Origin: Gammaproteobacteria bacterium
GTDB taxonomy: Bacteria; Pseudomonadota; Gammaproteobacteria; JAABTG01
Assembly (NCBI GenBank): GCA_030066245.1
Contig: JASJBY010000085.1
Span: 1-10,406 of the forward strand
DNA: 10,406 nt
Direction: 5' to 3'
Shown one piece after another: positions 1 to 4,811 of this stretch. The position numbers were made by a program, and so were the translations under genes. The notes below the pieces were generated by a model. It was not told where the DNA came from. It was given only the letters and a program-made list of their open reading frames with translations, and made no database searches. Numbering within the stretch: position 1 is the stretch's first letter; every line of letters starts with the position of its first letter.

Positions 1-98
1 GCGGGCAGCGGGCAGCGGGCAGCGGGCAGCGGGCAGCGGGCAGCGGGCAGCGGGCAGCGGGCAGCGGGCAGCGGGCAGCGGGCAGCGGGCAGCGGGCA
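1..98. repeat. Perfect 7-bp tandem array, (GCGGGCA)14
   Basis: Fourteen uninterrupted identical copies of GCGGGCA start at the first base of the window, so the array may extend further left. Since 7 is not a multiple of 3 and neither strand contains a stop, the array is open in all six frames. Read one way it would encode a repeating AGSGQRA heptapeptide, read the other way CPLPAAR. Perfect identity suggests recent expansion by slipped-strand replication. No gene in this window is seen to enter it. It could also be an assembly boundary or collapse point. Confidence 0.97.
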
Positions 99-174
99 GG
101 AAAAGCATGGCCCAGCCCTGACGCGTGTCAAGTAATCGAGTTACGAATCCCCGTTCCTCTTCTCGCCCCTCGGT

Positions 175-265
175 TCACTACTCACTATTCACCATTCACC
201 GCTCACTACTCACCAATCACCCAGTCACCGTCCTCACTCACGCTTCACGCTTCACGCTTCACGAA
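175..265. repeat. Degenerate 7-bp tandem repeat, TCACNNN
   Basis: TCAC recurs every 7 bases at 175, 182, 189, 196, 203, 210 and 217, then after a 1-base slip at 225, then at 238, 245, 252 and 259. The last three bases of each unit vary in the first block (TAC, TAT, CAT, CGC, TAC, CAA, CCA) and are fixed as GCT in 238-258. The tract has the same period as the GCGGGCA array but an unrelated unit. It looks non-coding: the only open frame here is low-complexity and has no supporting signal. Confidence 0.9.
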
Positions 266-322
266 CCCCCAGCGGAGGCAACTTGGGCAAGGCAACGCAC
301 CCAGCACCCTGCTTCCCCGCGC

Positions 323-350
323 TGCCCGCTGCCCGCTAACCGCCGCCCGC
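323..350 (-). repeat. Inverted GCGGGCA-type heptads overlapping a gene end
   Basis: Read on the minus strand, four consecutive 7-bp units are GCGGGCG (344-350), GCGGTTA (337-343), GCGGGCA (330-336) and GCGGGCA (323-329). The last two match the unit of the array at 1-98 but lie in the opposite orientation. The stop codon and last codons of the sialidase-like gene lie inside this tract. Confidence 0.85.
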
Positions 351-1397
351 TCTCTCTCCTAGCTTCTCCGGGTCCAGCACCACGTGCTTAATCCGACACA
401 GCAACCACGAGTAGGTCACGTGGACGAGACCGTCGGCGCCCTGGATGACTGCAGGGTATGAGTACTCCCCAAGTCCCGGCTTCTCCAGGGTCAGAACTGT
501 CCGCCAGCGCTCACCGTCTTCCGACAGGGCCACGTTCAGAGGCGAGCGGTTGCGCGCCGAGTGATTGTAAACGAGCAGCTGCCGGCCGTCGGCCAAGGTG
601 ACGGCATCCGTGCCCGAGTTCGGGTTGGGTAGGCCTGTCAGGTCCAGCCGGCTCCAAGTGAAACCGCCGTCGCCGGACCAGCTCTCCGCGATGCTCCGCT
701 GCTTGCTCCGGCACAGCAGCTGCAGCCGCCCGTCGGCATGCAGGAGGATGCTGGGCTGAATGGCAAACACCTGAGAGCCGTTAGGAACGGGCGCCAAGCT
801 CTCCCAGTTCACGCCAAGGTCGTTGCTGCGTTCGACATGGACCCGCCATCGGTCGTGCTCCGTGCTGGAGGGGCTGAGCAGAGTCCCATCGTCGAGCTGC
901 ACCGGCTTGTTCTTGATGGGCCCGAAGATTCCATCCGGCAGACGTTGCGGATCAGACCAGGTCAGGCCACCGTCCGCCGAGGTCATGACCATGCCCCACC
1001 AGCTCTTGATTGCGGCGCCGACCTTGTAGAACAGCATCATGGGGCCCTTGCGGGGCTGGAACAGCACGGGGTTCCAGCATGGATAGCAGGTGCCGTCGTC
1101 CTGCATCCCGGTCGCAATCCGCTCCGGTTGCGACCAGCCCCCGCCATCTCGTCGTGAGAGCCAGATGGCGACGTCCGGCCGCGACTCCAGTGAGCCTCCG
1201 AACCAAGCGGCCAGCAGGCCGTGGTCAGTCTGGGCGATAGTGGACGCATGCGCCATCGCGAACGGCGCCCGGGTGAAAATGAAGTCGGCGCTGACCATGC
1301 CCCTGGCCAGGGTGAGGGGCGACGCCGGGCGGAGCGGATAAAGCCCCGCTGCCACGGCGCTGAGGAAGCGCCGGAAGACCAGGCGGCGTGTGAACAT
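336..1397 (-). CDS. Sialidase-like BNR/Asp-box repeat protein (COG4692-type predicted neuraminidase)
   Basis: A 353-aa predicted six-bladed beta-propeller of the BNR/Asp-box sialidase superfamily, expected to act on glycans in the envelope or outside the cell; the substrate cannot be told from sequence. Asp-box motifs SxDxGxTW are visible at about residues 140-147 (SADGGLTW), 191-198 (SNDLGVNW) and 241-248 (SGDGGFTW), with a degenerate one near 292-298. The segment around 312-340, containing EYSYPAVIQ and later VTYSW and IKHV, is typical of the predicted-neuraminidase family. A classical N-terminal F/YRIP motif is not visible, so true sialic-acid cleavage is not assured. The N-terminus is basic (RR twice) followed by a weak hydrophobic stretch to about residue 30, a possible signal peptide. 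It starts 9 bp after the Roadblock gene stops, without a strong ribosome site, which suggests coupled translation. Its last residues (AGGG) and TAG stop are encoded by heptamer repeat DNA. Confidence 0.85.
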   Translation of the reverse strand: MFTRRLVFRRFLSAVAAGLYPLRPASPLTLARGMVSADFIFTRAPFAMAHASTIAQTDHGLLAAWFGGSLESRPDVAIWLSRRDGGGWSQPERIATGMQDDGTCYPCWNPVLFQPRKGPMMLFYKVGAAIKSWWGMVMTSADGGLTWSDPQRLPDGIFGPIKNKPVQLDDGTLLSPSSTEHDRWRVHVERSNDLGVNWESLAPVPNGSQVFAIQPSILLHADGRLQLLCRSKQRSIAESWSGDGGFTWSRLDLTGLPNPNSGTDAVTLADGRQLLVYNHSARNRSPLNVALSEDGERWRTVLTLEKPGLGEYSYPAVIQGADGLVHVTYSWLLCRIKHVVLDPEKLGERAGGG

Positions 1398-1406
1398 ATG
1401 ACCGGG

Positions 1407-1769
1407 TCAGTGGGCTTCCGCAATGTTCGCCATGGCGCGCCTGACGTCCTGCAGTATCAGGCCCACTTTGGCAGAAGACGCCGCGATCACACCCAGCACC
1501 GCATTCTTACCCTCGGGCACGAACAGGATGTATCCGTCCTTGCCCTTGAGCGTCAGCTGCTCCAGCGCCCCGCACCCCAGTCCCCCGGCGGCCGCTTCCC
1601 CGAGCTTCAGGGCGGCGACACTGACGGACCCGAGCCGCGCCGGATCCATCCCCGGTTTCAGCGAGGAGGCGACCACTTCGCCATGCTCAGCAACCAGGGC
1701 ACAGCCCTGGATGTCGGGAGACGAACCGCACAATTCCGCCAGCACCTCCACAACCCTCTGTTTTTGCAT
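1407..1769 (-). CDS. Roadblock/LC7 domain protein
   Basis: A 120-aa single-domain Roadblock/LC7 protein, the fold of MglB and dynein light chain 7. Such proteins dimerise and in bacteria usually bind or regulate small Ras-like GTPases (MglA type) or serve in signalling scaffolds; they are cytoplasmic. The sequence reads VVEVLAELCGSSPDIQGCALVAEHGEVVASSL at the start, then a YILFVPEGKNAVLGVIA strand pair and a C-terminal helix, the usual order of the domain. The longer in-frame ATG at 1793 is rejected because GGAG lies 7 bases before the ATG at 1769. No GTPase gene is present in the window, so its partner is unknown. It is immediately upstream of, and likely co-transcribed with, the sialidase-like gene. 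Confidence 0.85.
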   Translation of the reverse strand: MQKQRVVEVLAELCGSSPDIQGCALVAEHGEVVASSLKPGMDPARLGSVSVAALKLGEAAAGGLGCGALEQLTLKGKDGYILFVPEGKNAVLGVIAASSAKVGLILQDVRRAMANIAEAH

Positions 1770-1776
1770 AAAGATA

Positions 1777-1780
1777 CTCC
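1777..1780 (-). promoter_or_regulatory. Ribosome binding site setting the Roadblock start
   Basis: GGAG on the minus strand is 7 bases upstream of the ATG at 1769. The alternative ATG at 1793 has no such sequence, so the shorter protein is preferred. Confidence 0.65.
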
Positions 1781-1804
1781 ATCCACTTCCCATGGAAGGC
1801 TAAT

Positions 1805-1842
1805 CCGCAAAGCAACGGCCCCCCCGATGACCGCCTTTGCGG
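1805..1842 (-). other. Inverted repeat / stem-loop upstream of the Roadblock gene
   Basis: CCGCAAAG (1805-1812) and CTTTGCGG (1835-1842) form a perfect 8-bp stem around a 22-base loop that contains a run of G in the minus-strand RNA. It lies between the secreted-protein gene and the Roadblock gene. There is no U-run after it, so it is not a clear terminator. It could be a leader structure or chance. Confidence 0.35.
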
Positions 1843-1901
1843 CGGCAACTCTCAGCTGCCCCCTCAGCGATCCCCAGGGACGGCAAACGCGAACCGACGG
1901 C

Positions 1902-2174
1902 TCACTTGGCCGGCGTACGCAACACGATAACGGGTGTTACCGGCCTTGGAGGCGGCATTGCCCAGGGCGGCGGTCCGTACTTCCATACCCGCCGCTGGCA
2001 AGCCCTGATCTGTCCCGGACTGGGGCCGAAGGGACCGAATGCGCCGGAATAAAGCGGATCCGCGAGCCGCGCACACGGTCCCCACACGCCGCCGTAAGCG
2101 CTCACTCCCTGCAGAGGCAAAGCCGTCAACAAGACTATGCCCAGCGCTATCAGAATGGCCTTCGCGATCTTCAT
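1902..2174 (-). CDS. Small secreted Pro/Gly/aromatic-rich protein, function unknown
   Basis: A 90-aa protein with a clear Sec signal peptide: MKIAK, a hydrophobic core at about residues 6-20, and a likely signal peptidase I cut after VSA (residue 26). The mature part is about 64 residues and rich in proline, glycine and aromatics (for example FGPFGPSP and YGPPPWAMPPPRP). It has two cysteines (C34, C59) that could form one disulphide. I do not recognise a family. The composition recalls low-complexity envelope proteins such as the sulfur globule proteins of purple sulfur bacteria, but there is no specific match. AAAGGGGG lies 6 bases before the ATG, a good ribosome site. A possible -10 box sits about 60 bp upstream. 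It is 132 bp upstream of the Roadblock gene on the same strand and may be a separate unit. Confidence 0.7.
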   Translation of the reverse strand: MKIAKAILIALGIVLLTALPLQGVSAYGGVWGPCARLADPLYSGAFGPFGPSPGQIRACQRRVWKYGPPPWAMPPPRPVTPVIVLRTPAK

Positions 2175-2232
2175 CGGACACCCCCTTTGCCGTCAGCGCG
2201 ATGCGCGACAGCTGTTCGGCTGACCTAGATTC

Positions 2233-2238
2233 TTTATA
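2233..2238 (-). promoter_or_regulatory. Possible -10 box for the small secreted gene
   Basis: TATAAA on the minus strand lies in an AT-rich patch of otherwise GC-rich sequence, 58 bp upstream of the ATG at 2174. No good -35 hexamer is found 16-18 bases further upstream, so this is a weak or activator-dependent promoter at best. Confidence 0.3.
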
Positions 2239-2342
2239 ACGCCGACGCTCCGCGAAGTCTTTGCGCCAGATCCATTAAACGGGTGACCGACCTGCGCCAG
2301 ACGCGGCACAGCGGGGTTGATCCGGTGGTCACGCCCGACCCC

Positions 2343-2819
2343 TCAAGCGCGCCTGGCACTCTGCAGCGCCTCCAGCACTTTCGCCGGATGGTCGGCAGCT
2401 TTCGCCACCCGCTTCCAATGCTTTTTCACCTTGCCGTCCGGCCCCACCCACACGGTCGAGCGAATGACGCCCATGGTCTTCTTGCCATACATGTTCTTCT
2501 CTCCGTAGGCCCCATAGTCCTTCATTACCTGTTTGTCCGGATCGGAGAGCAGCGTGAACGGCAGTTCATACTTCGCCGCAAACTTCTGGTGGGACGCCAT
2601 CTTGTCCGGCGAGATCCCCAGCACCACGGTGTCCAGGGCCTGGATTTCGCCCCAGAGATCCCGGAAACCACAGGCCTCCTTGGTGCATCCCGGCGTGTCG
2701 TCCTTGGGATAGAAGTAGACAATGACATTCTTCCCTCTGAAATCCTTCAGCGAAACCTTGGCGCCCTGTGTATTCTCCAGCACAAACACCGGGGCCGCCC
2801 TGCCTTCTTCTATAGCCAT
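2343..2819 (-). CDS. bcp: Thioredoxin-dependent thiol peroxidase, Bcp/PrxQ type
   Basis: A 158-aa peroxiredoxin of the AhpC/TSA superfamily, Bcp (PrxQ) class, which reduces hydrogen peroxide and organic hydroperoxides in the cytoplasm using thioredoxin. The active site reads YPKDDTPGCTKEACGFRD: the peroxidatic cysteine is C45 within the conserved PxxxTxxC (P38, T42, C45), the resolving cysteine is C50, and a conserved arginine is at R120 (VIRSTVWV). The length and the C45/C50 spacing fit the Escherichia coli enzyme. The open frame extends 39 codons further upstream, but AGGAGGT lies 6 bases before the ATG at 2819, and the extension (MRASRTSVAAHCACLDCRCD and on) is unlike the family. It diverges from the small plus-strand gene at 2995. 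Confidence 0.95.
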   Translation of the reverse strand: MAIEEGRAAPVFVLENTQGAKVSLKDFRGKNVIVYFYPKDDTPGCTKEACGFRDLWGEIQALDTVVLGISPDKMASHQKFAAKYELPFTLLSDPDKQVMKDYGAYGEKNMYGKKTMGVIRSTVWVGPDGKVKKHWKRVAKAADHPAKVLEALQSARRA

Positions 2820-2825
2820 CGATCT

Positions 2826-2832
2826 ACCTCCT
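2826..2832 (-). promoter_or_regulatory. Strong Shine-Dalgarno of bcp
   Basis: AGGAGGT on the minus strand with a 6-base spacer to the ATG at 2819. It decides the bcp start against the longer open frame. Confidence 0.85.
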
Positions 2833-2926
2833 GCGCGTTGTGGGCCGAACCAATTGTTGGGAAGCCCGAATTCTCCGTCGCAGCGACAGTCAAGACAAGC
2901 ACAGTGAGCAGCCACGGAAGTGCGGC

Positions 2927-2956
2927 TTGCCCTCACTGCGGGTGCGGCGCTATGGT
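2927..2956 (+). promoter_or_regulatory. Possible sigma70-type promoter for the 77-aa gene
   Basis: TTGCCC (2927-2932) and TATGGT (2951-2956) are separated by 18 bases, about 40 bp upstream of the ATG at 2995. Each hexamer has four of six consensus bases. In GC-rich DNA this could occur by chance. Confidence 0.35.
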
Positions 2957-2994
2957 GGTAGCAACAGATTCAAGCCAGAGCGGGGCGCTGGAGC

Positions 2995-3228
2995 ATGTTT
3001 CTGGACACTGAGTCACAGGCGACGCAAGAACGCTGGGCCGTCGTGCAGACTCCCAAGCCGCAGCGCAAGAAGCGTTTCTCCGAAAGTTGCGTGCGCCTCG
3101 TGGCCAGCGAAGCGGATGCCGTGGCCGAGGCCGATGCCGGCAAAAACGAGTATCCCGCCCGTGTATACGGTCCGTCCAAGTCGTCAGAAGGGCTGCGCGT
3201 CTACTACCTGGTGCGCTGGGCCGGTTAG
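2995..3228 (+). CDS. Small protein of unknown function (77 aa)
   Basis: A 77-residue soluble protein that I do not recognise. The N-terminal third is polar with a basic patch (KPQRKKR, residues 21-27). The middle is an alanine/acid-rich probable helix (VRLVASEADAVAEADAGK, about 33-50), and the end looks like beta strands (YPARVYGPSKSSEG then LRVYYLVRWAG). The ordered composition, and the fact that it is the only sensible frame between two minus-strand genes, argue that it is real. The ribosome site is poor: GGAG is only 1 base from the ATG, although AGCGGGG lies further up. It is divergent from bcp and convergent with ppx. It has no signal peptide or membrane segment. Confidence 0.55.
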   Translation: MFLDTESQATQERWAVVQTPKPQRKKRFSESCVRLVASEADAVAEADAGKNEYPARVYGPSKSSEGLRVYYLVRWAG

Positions 3229-3256
3229 CCCACGCCGGCCGCCCGGAACGTCCGCC

Positions 3257-4774
3257 TCAAGCGAACTGCAGCTCGAAACCCGCCGCTCTCAGGTACTTGC
3301 CCTCCTGTTCCAGGTCTGCGGTCGTCAGCGGATTATCGTCCAACCATCCGTCCGGGAACAGAATGCGCAGGCAAACATCTTCGGGGTCAATCCGAATCAC
3401 AGGCAGCTCCGTGGCGGCCTGCCGCTCGCGGTGCAACAACACGGCGAGACGCAGCAGAATGCACAAGCGCCTGGCCGGCAGCTCAGAGACCTCGGGAAGA
3501 GCACCGAAAACCGAACGGGGAAACTTGCGCCGGTGTCCCCGTACCAAGGCGGCCAGCGTCGCCTGCTCCTGGTATGAGAAGCCAGACAGGTCCGAGTTAA
3601 GAATCAGATAGGCGCCGTGCTTGTGGTACTGGGTGTGGGAAACGGCCTGTCCTATCTCGTGCAGCTGCGCCGCCCAACCGAGCATGTCGGCATAGTGTGG
3701 GCCGGAAAGTCCCCAAGACTCACTCACATCCTCTAGCAGGCGTAAGGCGGTCGACTTCACTCGTCTGGCCTGATCGGTCTCCACGGAGCAGCGGGTACTG
3801 AGCGCATCCACGGTCCGCTCTCGCACGTCCTCATGCCGGATGCGACCCAGCAGGTCATAGAGGAGACCCTCCCGCATGGCCTCGTCGGATATGCCCATGG
3901 ACTCGATGCCGAGCGCCCGGAAGACGCCGAGCAGCACCGCGACGCCGCCGGCGAAGACCGGTTTGCGCTCTACCTTTAGGGCGTCGAAGTTAGCCTTGTC
4001 CATGTCGCCGGCCTTCAGCAATGCCTTGCGCAGCTTGAGCAACGACGACAGCGTAATGCCGCCCTCGCTCCAGCCCTCCGCGCAGACCACGTCACGAACC
4101 GCGCGGATGGTCCCGGAGCAACCGACGGCGGAGTCCCAGCCGGCGCTTCTGATGGCTGCCTGCACCGGCCGCAGTTCCAGGCGGGCGGCCAGCTCCGCCC
4201 GCTCCATCAGCTTGGGGGCCAGGACCCCGTCCCTGAAAAAGGCGCGGCTCACGCTCACGCACCCCATGTGCAGGCTCTCCCGTTGCCGCGGCGTGAAACC
4301 CTCCCCGACAATCAGCTCAGTGCTGCCGCCGCCGATGTCGACCACCAGGCGACGTTCCTCACTTGCGCCGATGCCATGGGCGGCGCCCAGGTAAATGAGG
4401 CGCGCCTCTTCCAAGCCCGAGATGATCTCGATGGGGTGTCCCAACAGCTGCTCCCCGGCCATGAGAAACGCATTGGCGTTGCGTGCCTGGCGCAGGGTGT
4501 TGGTGCCGGCGGCTCGCACGCTGCCAGGCGGCATTCCGCGCAGACGCTGGCCGAATCGCTGCAGGCAATCGAGAGCCCGGGCCTGCGCCTCGTTGCTCAG
4601 CCGTTTGTCCTCGCGCAGACCCGCCCCCAGACGGACCATCTCCCGCAGGCGATCGATGACGTGCAGCTGCCCGTCTACCACGCGAGCGACCTTCATATGG
4701 AAGCTGTTGGAGCCCAGATCCACGGCCGCAATGGCCTCTGGTTTCTTGGCGAAGCGACTGCTAAGTCCGAACAC
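3257..4774 (-). CDS. ppx: Exopolyphosphatase, Ppx/GppA family
   Basis: A 505-aa Ppx/GppA phosphatase, which releases orthophosphate from the ends of polyphosphate chains or hydrolyses pppGpp to ppGpp. It has the actin-like ATPase fold: first phosphate loop AIAAVDLGSNSFHM (about 14-27), the catalytic-glutamate region ISGLEEARLIYLGA (118-131), second phosphate loop LVVDIGGGSTELIVG (143-157), and CSGTIRAV (219-226). A C-terminal HD-like helical domain follows (LHEIGQAVSHTQYHKHGAYL, 371-390). The length is that of long two-domain Ppx rather than short forms. The open frame reaches 4969 but overlaps the SulP gene there; the GTG at 4774, about 14 codons before the first loop, is the only sensible start, with GAGGGG 11 bases upstream. 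Calling it Ppx rather than GppA is a judgement from overall similarity. It lies 37 bp after the SulP gene on the same strand, so is probably co-transcribed. Confidence 0.92.
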   Translation of the reverse strand: MFGLSSRFAKKPEAIAAVDLGSNSFHMKVARVVDGQLHVIDRLREMVRLGAGLREDKRLSNEAQARALDCLQRFGQRLRGMPPGSVRAAGTNTLRQARNANAFLMAGEQLLGHPIEIISGLEEARLIYLGAAHGIGASEERRLVVDIGGGSTELIVGEGFTPRQRESLHMGCVSVSRAFFRDGVLAPKLMERAELAARLELRPVQAAIRSAGWDSAVGCSGTIRAVRDVVCAEGWSEGGITLSSLLKLRKALLKAGDMDKANFDALKVERKPVFAGGVAVLLGVFRALGIESMGISDEAMREGLLYDLLGRIRHEDVRERTVDALSTRCSVETDQARRVKSTALRLLEDVSESWGLSGPHYADMLGWAAQLHEIGQAVSHTQYHKHGAYLILNSDLSGFSYQEQATLAALVRGHRRKFPRSVFGALPEVSELPARRLCILLRLAVLLHRERQAATELPVIRIDPEDVCLRILFPDGWLDDNPLTTADLEQEGKYLRAAGFELQFA

Positions 4775-4811
4775 GCTGCGGGCTACCCCTCTATGGCGCT
4801 CTTCAGGATAA

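Noticed and set aside
1..98. CRISPR array or coding repeat
   Set aside because: Seven-base units with no spacers cannot be a CRISPR. No start, ribosome site or flanking gene supports coding within the window.
125..391. 88-aa open frame on the plus strand
   Set aside because: It translates the TCACNNN tract into Ser/Thr/His-rich low complexity, has no ribosome site and overlaps the end of the sialidase-like gene.
1221..2228. 335-aa open frame on the plus strand
   Set aside because: It runs antisense across the sialidase-like, Roadblock and secreted-protein genes; the translation has no family features. It is a shadow frame of GC-rich DNA.
2283..2342. Terminator for bcp
   Set aside because: A possible stem (CGGGCGTGACC with GGTCACCCG) has a bulge and a loop of about 40 bases. 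It is too weak to call even though TTTAAT follows.
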